Of a DNA stretch of 64,000 bases, positions 38,096-47,570 are shown piece by piece. Source of the DNA: Promicromonospora soli (GTDB taxonomy: Bacteria; Actinomycetota; Actinomycetes; Actinomycetales; Cellulomonadaceae); the NCBI RefSeq assembly GCF_014653785.1, contig NZ_BNAS01000005.1:365368-429367 (forward strand). The letters run 5' to 3'. A program made the position numbers and the translations under genes. Positions within the stretch are counted from its first letter, which is position 1, and each line of letters starts with the position of its first letter. The notes beneath the pieces were generated by a model, which worked only from the letters and a program-made list of their open reading frames with translations, did no database searches and had not been told where the DNA came from.

Positions 38096-39250
38096 TTACT
38101 CCTGAGTTGTGCTGGGGGGCCTGACGCCGGTCCTGCCGTCCGAGGTACCGGTCGGCGCGGCGTGCAGGAAAAGCCTGCCACACACGCGACCGACCTGTGC
38201 GCCGCCCGGGAGGTGGGCCGGGCCCTGACCGCTCCAGGACACGACCAGCGCGTCGAGCGCGTCGACGTGCCGCGTGGTGGTGTCCGTGGGCCGGCACCCG
38301 ATCGCGAGCGCGGCCAGCCGCAGGGCACGACGCCGGAGCGCCGGGTGCGCCCGCTCCAGGACCTCGACGTCGAGGACGTGCTCGGCAGGGTCCCCCGCCG
38401 CCATGTCCGGATCGGTCACGCGGGCCTGCTCGAGCAGCTCCGCGGCGAGGGCGTCGAGCAGATCCGCGTCGTCGCGCAGCTGGTCCGCGCTGCGCCCGAG
38501 GGCCTCGACGATGCCGGGACCCAGCGTCTCCTCGAGCACGGGCAGCACCCGTCCCCGCACCTGCGAGCGCAGCGGCGTGAACGCCCCTTCGCGGGTCGGG
38601 CCTGCCCCCTCGCGGGTCGAGCCTGTCGAGACCTCGCCGTCGTCGGGCAGCAGGTTCGTCGGGTCCGTCCAGAACTCCAGGCCCGACGCCGCGCACACCG
38701 CCTCGGTCTGCGCGCGCCGCAGCCCCAGGAACGGCCGGCGGAAGATCCCCCGCTCGCGCGGCATGCCGGCAAGCGACCGGGCGCCCGCGCCCCGCGCGAG
38801 CCCGAGCAGCACCTGCTCCGCCTGGTCGTCGAGTGTGTGCCCGAGCAGCACCAGCGCGGCCCCGGTCTCCCCGGCGACCGCCGCCAGCGCGCTGTACCGG
38901 GCATCCCGAGCGGCGGCCTCGGGACCTCCGCCGTCGAACCATTCGGCGCGCCGGACCACGACCGGGTCGAGGCCAAGGGACCGGCACTGCTCGGCCGCCC
39001 GCTCGGCGACCTCGGCCGATCCGGCCTGGAGCCCGTGGTCCACGACCACCGCGCCCGCCCGCACGCCGTGCCCGCGCGACCGGACCGAGCGGCCGACGCG
39101 CCGGGCCTCGAACGCCACCGACGCCGCGAGCGCGAGGCTGTCCGCGCCGCCGGAGCAGGCGACCAGGACCAGGTCGTCCGGGCCCAGCCCGGCCAGCACC
39201 CCCCGCACCGCGTTCCGAGCCGCGGCGACGGCGGGTTCGACACGGGCCAC
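38096..39250 (-). CDS. tilS: tRNA(Ile)-lysidine synthetase
   Basis: 384 residues from the GTG at 39250, which has GGGGGCG about 9 bases upstream; an open extension to 39364 overlaps the neighbouring gene and has no better start. The PP-loop [14 protein letters not shown] is at 26-39. [26 protein letters not shown] is the adenylation region. It changes C34 of tRNA-Ile to lysidine so that AUA is read as Ile. An in-frame 21-bp tandem repeat (encoding TREGAGP and TREGAF) interrupts it near residue 215, where other TilS proteins have a short loop. Confidence 0.94.
   Translation of the reverse strand: MARVEPAVAAARNAVRGVLAGLGPDDLVLVACSGGADSLALAASVAFEARRVGRSVRSRGHGVRAGAVVVDHGLQAGSAEVAERAAEQCRSLGLDPVVVRRAEWFDGGGPEAAARDARYSALAAVAGETGAALVLLGHTLDDQAEQVLLGLARGAGARSLAGMPRERGIFRRPFLGLRRAQTEAVCAASGLEFWTDPTNLLPDDGEVSTGSTREGAGPTREGAFTPLRSQVRGRVLPVLEETLGPGIVEALGRSADQLRDDADLLDALAAELLEQARVTDPDMAAGDPAEHVLDVEVLERAHPALRRRALRLAALAIGCRPTDTTTRHVDALDALVVSWSGQGPAHLPGGAQVGRVCGRLFLHAAPTGTSDGRTGVRPPSTTQE
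38584..38633. repeat. 21-bp in-frame tandem repeat plus short dispersed repeat in tilS
   Basis: Units 38584-38604 and 38605-38625 differ at only two positions and add seven codons each. The second unit runs into GAGCCTGTCGAGACC (38619-38633), which recurs with one change in the MocR gene at 56644-56658. Confidence 0.7.
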
Positions 39251-39329
39251 GGTCAGGCGCCCCCGGTGTGGGGCGGCGCCGACGGCGACAGCAGCGCCAG
39301 CAGCGACACCGGCACCCCGCACACCGTCG

Positions 39330-40418
39330 TCATCCGTGTACCCGGCGCACCCAGGCGCGCGCATCGGCGATCTCCCGGGCGGTCGGCAGGTTCTCGGGGG
39401 CCGCCCACACGGCGTTGAGCCCGTCGCGTCCCACGGTCCGCTCCACGGTCCGTACGAACACGGCCCCGTCGCGGTACTGCGCGAGCTTGGCGTCCATGCC
39501 GAGCAGCTTCTGCACCACGATGTCGAAGGTGTTGCGCCCCTCGCCGTCGCGCCGCCGCTCGAACCGCGCCCGGATGCGGCGCACGGACGGCACCACGCGC
39601 GGTCCGACGGCGTCCATCATCACGTCCGCGTGCCCCTCCAGGAGGGCCATGACCGCGGTGATGTCGGCGAGCTCGGACTTCTGCTCGTGCGTGAGCATGC
39701 CGTCGATGATGGTGCCGCCGTCGCCGCGCAGTGCGTCGAACACGCTTCGCCCGATCATCACTATCTTCTTGTCGAACCGGGCCTTCGCCAGCTCCGCGGA
39801 CGTCCGGGCCATGCTCACGACCAGGCCCCGCGTGCGGCCGCTGAGGTGCCCGGAGAGCCAGGGCGCTGCGGTGAACTGCAGGGCGTGCGTCTGTTCGTGC
39901 AGGCAGACCCACAGCCGGAAGTCCCGCACCGGGACGCGCAGCGCGCGCTCCGCCTGCAGCACGTTGGGCGCGACGAGGAGCAGCCGGCCGGGCCCGGAGT
40001 ACGGGTCGAACTGCCCCAGCACCCGGCCGCTGAGCAACGCCAGGACTGCCCCGATCTCGGCGGCGCCGGCCAGCTGGGCGCCGGGCGAGATGGCGCTCTT
40101 GGACACCTGGGCGACGACCGCACCGATCCCGTCCGTCATGACCGCCATGGACTGCGTGTTCGCGCGGGCCCAGGTCGCGCGGTCCACGACCGCCACCGGG
40201 CTCAGCGCGCCGCCACCACCCTCGCCCCACGGCCCCGGCGACATGCGCGTGGTCTCCAGCACGTGCCCGACGGCGTCGCCCGCCGCCGCCCGCAGGCCAC
40301 CTACCAGCGCGTCGAGCTCGTCGCGGGGCGCCTGCGGCCCGGGCGCGGCGAGGCGCGCCGCGATCTGCGCCGCCGCTGACCAGTCGACGACCTGTGGGGC
40401 TGTGGAGGCTTGTGTCAC
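39330..40418 (-). CDS. Zincin-type metalloprotease family protein (F420-associated DUF)
   Basis: 362 residues from a GTG. The middle has [11 protein letters not shown], a HExxH zinc motif, and the second half has [24 protein letters not shown], where a Glu-Gly-His could supply the third ligand. The family (Zincin_2, PF10103) is annotated in databases as a zinc-dependent metalloprotease or F420-associated protein. Its substrate is unknown. No signal peptide is seen. It lies between dac and tilS, as in many actinobacteria. Confidence 0.85.
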   Translation of the reverse strand: MTQASTAPQVVDWSAAAQIAARLAAPGPQAPRDELDALVGGLRAAAGDAVGHVLETTRMSPGPWGEGGGGALSPVAVVDRATWARANTQSMAVMTDGIGAVVAQVSKSAISPGAQLAGAAEIGAVLALLSGRVLGQFDPYSGPGRLLLVAPNVLQAERALRVPVRDFRLWVCLHEQTHALQFTAAPWLSGHLSGRTRGLVVSMARTSAELAKARFDKKIVMIGRSVFDALRGDGGTIIDGMLTHEQKSELADITAVMALLEGHADVMMDAVGPRVVPSVRRIRARFERRRDGEGRNTFDIVVQKLLGMDAKLAQYRDGAVFVRTVERTVGRDGLNAVWAAPENLPTAREIADARAWVRRVHG

Positions 40419-40451
40419 CGGACCACGGTAACCGTCGCGGGTAGCGGTCCG

Positions 40452-41882
40452 TCAGCCCTGGGTCGAGTACGCCGCGAGGTCGCCGACAAAGCTGTCGAAG
40501 ATCCAGGTGGCGCCCACGGACCTGTCGGCCGGGATGGAATCGGCAAGGACCGTGAAGACGAGCAGGCGCTCGTCGGCGGTGACCACGGTCCCGGAGAGAG
40601 CGCGCACCCTGGGGAGGCTGCCGGTCTTGGCGCGCGCCAGGCCCTCGGCCGCGTTCGGGCGGGCGAACCGTCCGAGGCTGCTGTCGAGCGTCCCCGACAG
40701 GCCCGCGATCGGCATGCCGACGGCCTCGCTGCGCAGCTCCGGATGGGCCGGGTCGACCATGACGCCGAGCAGGTCCACCAGCTGCTGCGCGCTCAGGTAC
40801 GAGCCGTCCCCGAGGCCTGAGCAGTCCCGCAGGCGCGCGCCAGTCATGTCGACGCCGAGCCGCTTCGCGCTCGCGATGACGGCCTGCGTGGCGCCGTCGT
40901 TGGAGCCGGGCAGGCCGGCGTCCACCGCGACGAGGCGCCCGAGGACCTCGGTGATCGTGTTGTCGGAGTACTGCATGGCGAACTCGACGACCTCCGCGAG
41001 CGGTGCGGAGCTGACCTGGCCGAGCACTCGTGCGTCGTCGGGGGCGGTCGCGTCGACCACGGCGCCGGCGGTCTTGAGGCCCTGGTCCTCGAGAGCCGCG
41101 GAGAAGGCCTCGGCGGCGTACTTGCCGGGGGCGGACGCCCGAGGGCCGTTGTCGCTGTAGCCGTCGGAAAGCAGGCCGACGTTGATCCCGACGGACGAGA
41201 CCGGCGCGATGTAGCCCGCCGCGATGTCGGGGCTGGCGACCGTCGGGGCGATGTCGTCGCCCGTGAAGAGCGTGTCGTCGAGCGCGACCCGTACCTCTGT
41301 GGCGCCGGTCACCTTGATCTTCGAGGCGACCTGCTGCGCGAGATCGGCAAGTCCGGCCCTGCCGTTAACCGCGTTTGGGTTTCCCTTGCCCGCGGACAGC
41401 ATCATGTCGCCGCCGCCGACCAGGACCACCGTGTTGTCGTCCACGAGGACGGCCTTGGTCTCGAGGGTCGTGCTCGCGATGGACGACGAGAGCGCGGCGA
41501 CGCCGGTGAAGAGCTTCTGCGTGGACGCGGGGGTCATGAGCTTGTCCGGGCTCGACGAGCCGAGCACCTCGCCCGACTCCCCGTCGGCGACCACGACACC
41601 CAGGCGCGAGCCCAGCCGCTTGTCGCCGGCCAGGTCGCTCACCAGGCGCTGGATCTCAACGCTGTTCGGCACCGGCGCGTCGCCCGGGAGGCCCTCCAGG
41701 AGCGCGACGGGCGCAGGCCCGTCGACGGCGCCGGGGGCGGTCGGGAAGGGGCTGGGCTCGGGCCAGGGGTCGGCCATGGTGAGCATGCCGGGTACGACGT
41801 CGTACGCGTCGGCGACGAGGTACCCACCGAACATTGCGACGACCGCGGTGATGGCGGCGCCGGAGCGCAACCCCCACTCCAT
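40452..41882 (-). CDS. dacB: D-alanyl-D-alanine carboxypeptidase/endopeptidase (PBP4 family)
   Basis: 476 residues from the ATG at 41882, which has GAGAGG 6 bases upstream; ATG at 41903 is possible. One N-terminal membrane helix or uncleaved signal (LRSGAAITAVVAMFGGYLVADAY) is followed by a Pro-rich linker. The S13 serine peptidase then has SxxK STQK (TPASTQKLFTG), SxN SDN (QYSDNTITEV) and KTG KTGSLPRV. It trims peptidoglycan outside the membrane. It is divergent from ppa. Confidence 0.94.
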   Translation of the reverse strand: MEWGLRSGAAITAVVAMFGGYLVADAYDVVPGMLTMADPWPEPSPFPTAPGAVDGPAPVALLEGLPGDAPVPNSVEIQRLVSDLAGDKRLGSRLGVVVADGESGEVLGSSSPDKLMTPASTQKLFTGVAALSSSIASTTLETKAVLVDDNTVVLVGGGDMMLSAGKGNPNAVNGRAGLADLAQQVASKIKVTGATEVRVALDDTLFTGDDIAPTVASPDIAAGYIAPVSSVGINVGLLSDGYSDNGPRASAPGKYAAEAFSAALEDQGLKTAGAVVDATAPDDARVLGQVSSAPLAEVVEFAMQYSDNTITEVLGRLVAVDAGLPGSNDGATQAVIASAKRLGVDMTGARLRDCSGLGDGSYLSAQQLVDLLGVMVDPAHPELRSEAVGMPIAGLSGTLDSSLGRFARPNAAEGLARAKTGSLPRVRALSGTVVTADERLLVFTVLADSIPADRSVGATWIFDSFVGDLAAYSTQG

Positions 41883-42160
41883 GGGCATCCTCTCGATCGT
41901 CATGTGAAAGCCATAGCCAACTCTAGTCGCGGCAAACCACGCGACGTGTACGACGAGAGCGATTCGCAGGAATTTCACCCGCTCGCGGCGCGCGATCCAC
42001 GCGCGCGTCGCGCACGCTGCGAATTATGCCGAATGCGGACGGTGGTTCTGACCACAGGTAACGGTCGGGACACACGACGCATGGCACACTGGACGGGCGC
42101 AAGACCGCCGTCGCGGCAAGACACTTCGGCGTCCATCATCGAGAACTGGAGCACATCGGC

Positions 42161-42661
42161 GTGGAGTTCGACGTCACGATCGAGATCCCCAAGGGTCAGC
42201 GGAACAAGTACGAGGTGGATCACGAGACCGGACGCATCCGCCTCGACCGCATGCTCTTCACCTCGACGCGCTACCCCGACGACTACGGCTTCATCGAGGG
42301 CACCCTCGGCGAGGACGGCGACCCCCTGGACGCACTGGTCCTGCTGGAGGAGCCCACCTTCCCGGGCTGTCTGATCAAGTGCCGCGCGCTCGGCATGTTC
42401 CGCATGCGCGACGAGGCCGGCGGCGACGACAAGGTGCTGTGCGTGCCGACGGGTGACCAGCGCGCCGCGTGGCGCCAGGACATCGACGACGTCTCGGACT
42501 TCCACCGCCTGGAGATCCAGCACTTCTTCGAGGTCTACAAGGACCTCGAGCCGGGCAAGTCCGTCGAGGGCGCCCACTGGGTGGGCCGCTCCGACGCCGA
42601 GGCCGAGATCGTTCGCTCGATCCAGCGGGCCAAGGACACGGGCTACTACGACAAGCACTGA
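42161..42661 (+). CDS. ppa: Inorganic pyrophosphatase
   Basis: 166 residues from a GTG at 42161. It has the family I features: [23 protein letters not shown] in pieces, [24 protein letters not shown] with the metal-binding aspartates, and DDKVLCVP. It removes pyrophosphate from biosynthetic reactions in the cytosol. The divergent dac and convergent NlpC/P60 neighbours are the usual actinobacterial ones. Confidence 0.98.
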   Translation: MEFDVTIEIPKGQRNKYEVDHETGRIRLDRMLFTSTRYPDDYGFIEGTLGEDGDPLDALVLLEEPTFPGCLIKCRALGMFRMRDEAGGDDKVLCVPTGDQRAAWRQDIDDVSDFHRLEIQHFFEVYKDLEPGKSVEGAHWVGRSDAEAEIVRSIQRAKDTGYYDKH

Positions 42662-42664
42662 GGC

Positions 42665-42717
42665 CTGAGTCGGCGAAGTAGAACTATCTCGCCCCCAGTT
42701 CTACGTAGCCGGCTCAG
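42665..42717. repeat. Degenerate palindrome between ppa and the NlpC/P60 gene, copy 3
   Basis: Arms 42665-42685 (CTGAGTCGGCGAAGTAGAACT) and 42697-42717 match at 18 of 21 positions around an 11-nt loop, ATCTCGCCCCC. It shares the GAAGTAGAACT and ATCTCGCC blocks with the longer copies at 2.3 and 10.8 kb. It again lies between convergent genes and even overlaps the stop of the minus-strand gene. It seems to be a shortened or decayed member. Confidence 0.75.
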
Positions 42718-44075
42718 GGGCGGCCCGCGTAGGGCATCGCGCCGGAGAGCCGCAGCGGGTTCTCCGACAGCGGTTGCCCCGGCAGCGTCGCCTCGATCAT
42801 CATGCCGCCGCCCGTGTACATGGCGACGTGATAGATCGACGCCGGGTCGCTCGGGTTGGAGCCGTAGAAGATGAGGTCCCCGGGCCGCAGCGACCCGTAG
42901 TCCACCTTGCCGACGGCCAGGTACTGCGACCTGGACGTGCGCGTGATGTTCACGCCCTGGCTCACCCACGACATCATCGTCAGGCCCGAGCAGTCGTAGG
43001 CCGACGGGCCCGCCGCACCGAGCCGGTACGGCGCCCCGAGCTTGGTCCGCGCCCAGGCCACCGCGCCCAGGCCCAGGCTCTCCGACCCGACGGTCACGCC
43101 CGACGTGGGCGGGCCGACGGGCGGCGCGGGCTCCGGTGCGGGCGGGGGCTCCGGTGCAGGCGCGGGCACGCCGCCCGAGTCGCCCTCCTCGGCATCCGGC
43201 TTCTCCAGCTCCTGCGAGCGGTCTTCGGCGGGAGCCACGACCGCCACCGAGTCCCGGGCCGCCCGCTGCCGTTCGAGCGCCGCCCTGGCCGCCGCCTCAC
43301 GCGCGGCCTCGACGGCGGCTGCGCGCGCAGCCTCCCGATCCTGCTCTATCTGGACGCTGGTCTGGCGCAGGTGTGCGAGCCGCTCCAGCAGGGCCATCCG
43401 CTCCAACTCGGCGGCCCGGGTGCGCGCTTCGAGGGCGGCCGCAGCGGTCCGGGCGGCGTCCAGCGCGGCCTCGGCCTGCTCGGCCGCAGCGTCGAGCGCC
43501 TTCTTCGCGGCGGTCCACCGGGCGTCCGCGGACTCCGAGGAGGCGCGCGCGTCCTGGTACTCGGCAAGGGCCCCGGCCACCTTGCGCTGCACCGCACGCT
43601 CAGCGGTGCTGCGTCCCACCAGGTCGGGAACGGAGTCCGCCCCGAAGGCGACGCCGAGCGGCCCCATGTCGGCGTCGCGCGCCGAGACCCGGTACACCTC
43701 GGCCAGGCTCGTCCGCGCCGCCGTCTCGCCCTTGCGCGCCTTCTCGGCGGCGGACCGGGCCGCGGCCACCTCCTGCTCGGCCTGCTCGACGGCCTGCTGC
43801 GCCTCGGCGTAGTCAGCCGCCGAGACCTGCACGCGGACCTGTGCCGCCTCGAGCTCCGAGCGGAGCGCGACGAGCGCGGACTCCGCCTGCCGTACGTCGA
43901 GGGTCCCGGCCTCGACCGCGTCCCGGGCCGCCCGGGCATCCTCGACGGTGGGCGGATCGGCGGGCTGGTCTGCCTCAGCGCTCGGGCCCCACGGGAGCAC
44001 CAGGCCGAGTGCGAGAACCCCGGCGCCGAGCGCACGGAGCGCCAGCACCATGCCGTGGCCATGTCGAGCTGCCAT
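42714..44075 (-). CDS. Secreted NlpC/P60 peptidoglycan hydrolase
   Basis: 453 residues from the ATG at 44075 with AAGGGGGA upstream. A signal peptide (hydrophobic to about 35) is followed by a long Ala/Glu/Arg-rich coiled coil (45-250). A Pro/Ala/Glu linker then leads to a C-terminal NlpC/P60 domain with catalytic Cys in AYDCSGLTMMSW, His in SIYHVAMYTG and a downstream polar residue. The layout matches RipC-type hydrolases, where the coiled coil blocks the active site until FtsEX-like partners act. It cuts peptide stems during division. Confidence 0.93.
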   Translation of the reverse strand: MAARHGHGMVLALRALGAGVLALGLVLPWGPSAEADQPADPPTVEDARAARDAVEAGTLDVRQAESALVALRSELEAAQVRVQVSAADYAEAQQAVEQAEQEVAAARSAAEKARKGETAARTSLAEVYRVSARDADMGPLGVAFGADSVPDLVGRSTAERAVQRKVAGALAEYQDARASSESADARWTAAKKALDAAAEQAEAALDAARTAAAALEARTRAAELERMALLERLAHLRQTSVQIEQDREAARAAAVEAAREAAARAALERQRAARDSVAVVAPAEDRSQELEKPDAEEGDSGGVPAPAPEPPPAPEPAPPVGPPTSGVTVGSESLGLGAVAWARTKLGAPYRLGAAGPSAYDCSGLTMMSWVSQGVNITRTSRSQYLAVGKVDYGSLRPGDLIFYGSNPSDPASIYHVAMYTGGGMMIEATLPGQPLSENPLRLSGAMPYAGRP

Positions 44076-44463
44076 GATCCCCCTTTCGATCCGCGCACCA
44101 CCGGCGTGTCGCCTTGCGCAGATCCTGCGAACCACTCCGAGATACTGGTCCAAATGTGCCCCGGGCATCCGAATGGCGCATCCGGAAAGATCCGTCGTCG
44201 TGCCAATTCACCCCCATGTCACCCCTCGCGCGTCTCGCATCGTGGTCTCGCAGTGCAAGACGCCGGTTCCGCCCACGCGCGGCGCGGGTTACGGTCCGAG
44301 GCATGAGTCGTCGAATGTGCCACTGACAACCAGCCGCACGTTCGCCTGCCCACGACCGGCCCGAGCCCATCGACGGACCTCGCCGCGCGATCTGCGGACC
44401 ACTGCGCACATGCCCACGAGGCAAGCCAGTACCGAGCACACCACCCCGAGCCGCAGGAGCGAC
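44076..44463. other. 388-bp divergent spacer between the NlpC/P60 gene and metX
   Basis: Promoters for both flanking genes should lie here. No RNA gene or coding frame with a credible start was found. On the minus strand GGAACC and GGGGGTGAAT occur, as in c-di-AMP riboswitches before cell-wall hydrolases, but the other conserved blocks are missing, so no riboswitch is called. Confidence 0.35.
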
Positions 44464-45774
44464 ATGGCCATCCACACCCCGTCAGCCGCCCACGCCGGTC
44501 GCACGGCACCCGCCCCGGTCCACGAGGTCCGCGTCCCTTTCCCGGCCGCGGCAGCCCCGGCCGCGGCAGCCCCGACGGCGACCGCGGCGTCCGGCAGCGA
44601 GGTCGGCAGCAGCGGCGTCACCGCGCCGTCGCGCTCTCGGAGCAAGCCGCCGGTTCCCGTGAGCGGTGCGTGGCGGGAGGGCGACGACCCCGGGCGCCGG
44701 CAGTTCGCCGATGTCGGCTCGTTCAACCTGGAGGCCGGCGGGTACCTGCCCTCCGTGCGCGTGGCCTACGAGACGTGGGGCACCCTGAACGCCACCGGCT
44801 CCAACGCCGTGCTGGTCCTGCACGCACTCACCGGCGACTCCCACGTGACCGGCGAGGCCGGGCCCGGGCACGTGACCGACGGGTGGTGGGCGGAGATGGT
44901 CGGCCCGGGCAGGCCCATCGACACCGACCGGTACTTCGTCGTGGCGCCCAACGCGCTCGGCGGCTGCCAGGGCACGACGGGGCCGTCGTCGACGGCGCAG
45001 GACGGGCGCCCGTGGGGCGGCCGCTTCCCGTACATCACCACCCGCGACCAGGTCGCCGTCGAGATCGCGCTGACCCGGGAGCTCGGGATCCGGTCCTGGG
45101 AGCTCGTGATCGGCGCGTCGATGGGCGGGCTCCGCGTGCTCGAGTGGGCGCTGCTCGGGCCCGAGGCCGGCGTCGAGGTGCGCAACCTCGGCGCGATCGC
45201 TACGACCGCGCAGACCGGCGGGGACCAGATCGCGTGGGCGCACCCGCAGCTCGCCGCGATCCGTGTGGACCCGCGCTTCCGCGACGGCGACTACTACGAC
45301 GCGTCCGCCGACGACGGCCCGCACAACGGCCTGGGCATCGCGCGGCAGATCGCGCACACGACGTACCGCACGGGCTACGAGCTGGACCAGCGCTTCGGGC
45401 GGCTGCCGCAGGGCGGCGAGGACCCGTTCGCGGGCGGCCGGTTCGCCGTGCAGTCCTACCTCGAGCACCACGGCGACAAGCTGGCCCGCCGGTTCGACGC
45501 CAACTCCTACGTGGTGCTCACCGAGTCGATGCTCTCGCACGACCTGGGCCGCGACCGAGGCGGCGTCGAGGCCGCGCTCAGCCAGATCACCGCCCGGACC
45601 CTGGTGGTGGCCGTGGACAGCGACCGGCTGTTCCCGCCCACGCAGTCCGCGCGGCTCGCGCAGTGGATCCCGGGGGCGGAGTCGCTGCGGATCGTGACGA
45701 GCGACGTGGGCCACGACGGGTTCCTGGTCGAGGCCGACCAGATCGGCCCGATGGTCAGTGAGTTCCTCGGGTAA
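44464..45774 (+). CDS. metX: Homoserine O-acetyltransferase
   Basis: 436 residues from the ATG at 44464 with AGGAGC upstream. A disordered Ala/Pro/Ser lead of about 70 residues precedes the alpha/beta-hydrolase domain. Motifs: VLVLHALTGDSHVTG, PNALGGCQGTTGPSS, nucleophile Ser in VIGASMGGLRVLEW, Asp in AVDSDRLFPP and His in SDVGHDGFLVE. It activates homoserine for methionine synthesis. The metY partner usually found next to it is not in the window. Confidence 0.95.
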   Translation: MAIHTPSAAHAGRTAPAPVHEVRVPFPAAAAPAAAAPTATAASGSEVGSSGVTAPSRSRSKPPVPVSGAWREGDDPGRRQFADVGSFNLEAGGYLPSVRVAYETWGTLNATGSNAVLVLHALTGDSHVTGEAGPGHVTDGWWAEMVGPGRPIDTDRYFVVAPNALGGCQGTTGPSSTAQDGRPWGGRFPYITTRDQVAVEIALTRELGIRSWELVIGASMGGLRVLEWALLGPEAGVEVRNLGAIATTAQTGGDQIAWAHPQLAAIRVDPRFRDGDYYDASADDGPHNGLGIARQIAHTTYRTGYELDQRFGRLPQGGEDPFAGGRFAVQSYLEHHGDKLARRFDANSYVVLTESMLSHDLGRDRGGVEAALSQITARTLVVAVDSDRLFPPTQSARLAQWIPGAESLRIVTSDVGHDGFLVEADQIGPMVSEFLG

Positions 45775-45814
45775 CCAACCTGCGGACCGCGGGTCCCAGG
45801 TCTAGCGTGACCGT

Positions 45815-46243
45815 ATGGCAAAGCTCAATCCATACCTCAGCTTCAAGTCCGAGACCAAGGACGCCCTGGACTTCTACCAGTCCGTGCTCGGCGGCACGCT
45901 CGACGTCAGGACGTTCGGGGAGAACCCGATGGAGGGGATGCCCACGCCCGACGAGGACAAGGACCTCGTCATGCACGGGCAGCTCGACGCCCCGGGCGAC
46001 CTCACGATCATGGCGGCGGACACGCCTTCGTTCATGGGTGAGTACGTGGCCCCCTCGAGCGGTGTGACCGTCGCGCTGACGGGCGGCCCCGAGGACCACG
46101 AGTACATCAAGGGCGCCTTCGAGAAGCTGTCCGACGGCGCGACGCCGGGCCAGGCCTTCGAGCTCGCCCCCTGGGGCGACTACTACGGGGCGCTCACGGA
46201 CAAGTTCGGCGTCTCCTGGATGTTCGACGTCGGCACCGAGTGA
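45815..46243 (+). CDS. VOC superfamily (PhnB-like) protein
   Basis: 142 residues. LNPYLSFKSETKDALDFYQSVLGGTLDVRTF is the start of a PhnB-type glyoxalase fold. The middle strand MHGQLDAPGDLTIMAADT and the terminal ALTDKFGVSWMFDV complete it. The family binds metals and includes glyoxalases and resistance proteins, but this subgroup has no known reaction. Short gap (40 bp) after metX on the same strand; the two may be co-transcribed. Confidence 0.88.
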   Translation: MAKLNPYLSFKSETKDALDFYQSVLGGTLDVRTFGENPMEGMPTPDEDKDLVMHGQLDAPGDLTIMAADTPSFMGEYVAPSSGVTVALTGGPEDHEYIKGAFEKLSDGATPGQAFELAPWGDYYGALTDKFGVSWMFDVGTE

Positions 46244-46285
46244 CCGGCGGTACGCCCTTTCGTTACTGAACCCGTCTCCAGTAGC

Positions 46286-46323
46286 CTTCGTCGAGCTGAT
46301 CATCGCTGATCAGGCCGACGAAG
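46286..46323. promoter_or_regulatory. 38-bp near-perfect palindrome before the propeller gene
   Basis: Outer arms CTTCGTCG/CGACGAAG and inner arms CTGATCA/TGATCAG around a TCGC loop, with a single 2-bp mismatch. The right end abuts GAGGAG, the ribosome site of the gene starting at 46335. It could be an operator or an mRNA hairpin that hides or presents the ribosome site. Confidence 0.65.
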
Positions 46324-46334
46324 AGGAGCGTTCA

Positions 46335-47561
46335 GTGACACATCGCCGTGCACTCGCCATCCTGGCCACACTCGGCTTCGTGACGTCCGGGGCGGTCGCC
46401 GCGTCCACCCCGGCCCAGGCCGATCTGCCCGCCCAGGAGGTCCTGTTCGTCGCGAACAACTGGGACGGAACGGCCTCCGTGCTGTCGTCGGGCGCCGACC
46501 TCACGCCGGTCGGGCAGGTCGACGTGATCCCCGACCGCGCCGAACGCCTGCGCGAGATCTACCGCGACCCGATCCGGCTGGCGGCCTTCCTCGTCATCCG
46601 GGAGACCGTGGGCGAGGGCCACGACCAGTTCGCGGACGACATGTACACGACGCGTGACGGCTCGTCCCTCGTGGTGTCGCGGCCGAGCTTCGCCGACGTC
46701 GTCTCCATCAGCCTCGCCACCGGAGAGGTGGAGTGGCGGTTCCCGGTGGCCGGCCTCCGGGCCGACCACATGTCCGTGTCGCCGGACGGGACGCAGGTCG
46801 CCGTCTCGGCGTCGACCGGCAACCGGGTGCACGTGCTGGACATCGAGAACGGCGTCGAGGCCGGCTCGTTCCCCACGGGCGACAAGCCGCACGAGAACAT
46901 CTACACGTCCGACGGCCTGATCTGGAACATGTCGATCGGCGAGGTGAACAACGACCTCGACGACCCCGCGCTCGACTTCCTCAAGGGCGACCGCGTCATC
47001 ACCGTCGCCGACGCTGAGACGTTCGAGGTGGTGCGCGAGATCGACATGCGCGACCGGCTCGACGACGCCGGACTGGGCCGGCTGTCCGACGCCGTCCGCC
47101 CCGCCACGTTCAGCCCGGACGAGTCGAAGCTGTACTTCCAGGTGTCGTTCTTCGGCGGGTTCCTGGAGTACGACGTCGAGAGCGACCGCATCACGCGGGT
47201 CAAGACGCTGCCGAGCGTGTTCGACGGCCGCCGCTCCGACATGGTCAACGACTCACGCCACCACGGCCTGACCATGCAGCCCACCGGCGAGCACCTGTGC
47301 GTCGCCGGGACCATGGACGACTACGCGATGGTCGTGGACCGGGCGACGCTCGAGGAAGGTCCCTTGATCGACGTCGCCAAGCCGTACTGGTCCACCGTGA
47401 CCGGCGACGGCGCGGCGTGCGTCGTCTCGGAGTCCGGGGCGGACCAGGTGACGTCCATCGACTTCGCCACCGGGCAGAAGATCACCTCGGTGCCGGTGGG
47501 CGACCACCCGCAGCGCGTGCGGCCGGGCACCGTCCCCGCCGGCTGGTCCGGGGTCGGCTAG
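46335..47561 (+). CDS. Secreted YncE-like beta-propeller protein
   Basis: 408 residues from a GTG at 46335 with GAGGAG upstream. A cleavable signal peptide ends near ASTPAQA (about 28). Repeated blades follow, with phrases such as DHMSVSPDGTQVAVSASTGNRVHVLDIENG, RPATFSPDESKLYFQVSFFGG and RHHGLTMQPTGEHLCVAGT in pieces, typical of YncE/NHL-type propellers. It is exported to the cell surface or medium. The ligand or reaction is not known. Confidence 0.82.
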   Translation: MTHRRALAILATLGFVTSGAVAASTPAQADLPAQEVLFVANNWDGTASVLSSGADLTPVGQVDVIPDRAERLREIYRDPIRLAAFLVIRETVGEGHDQFADDMYTTRDGSSLVVSRPSFADVVSISLATGEVEWRFPVAGLRADHMSVSPDGTQVAVSASTGNRVHVLDIENGVEAGSFPTGDKPHENIYTSDGLIWNMSIGEVNNDLDDPALDFLKGDRVITVADAETFEVVREIDMRDRLDDAGLGRLSDAVRPATFSPDESKLYFQVSFFGGFLEYDVESDRITRVKTLPSVFDGRRSDMVNDSRHHGLTMQPTGEHLCVAGTMDDYAMVVDRATLEEGPLIDVAKPYWSTVTGDGAACVVSESGADQVTSIDFATGQKITSVPVGDHPQRVRPGTVPAGWSGVG

Positions 47562-47570
47562 GGTCGCCGC

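Noticed and set aside
44076-44463. c-di-AMP (ydaO) riboswitch before the NlpC/P60 gene or a SAM riboswitch before metX
   Set aside because: Only GGAACC and GGGGGTGAAT of the ydaO core are present, too far apart, and the GACAGCTAACC block is missing. No SAM-type core was seen on the plus strand.
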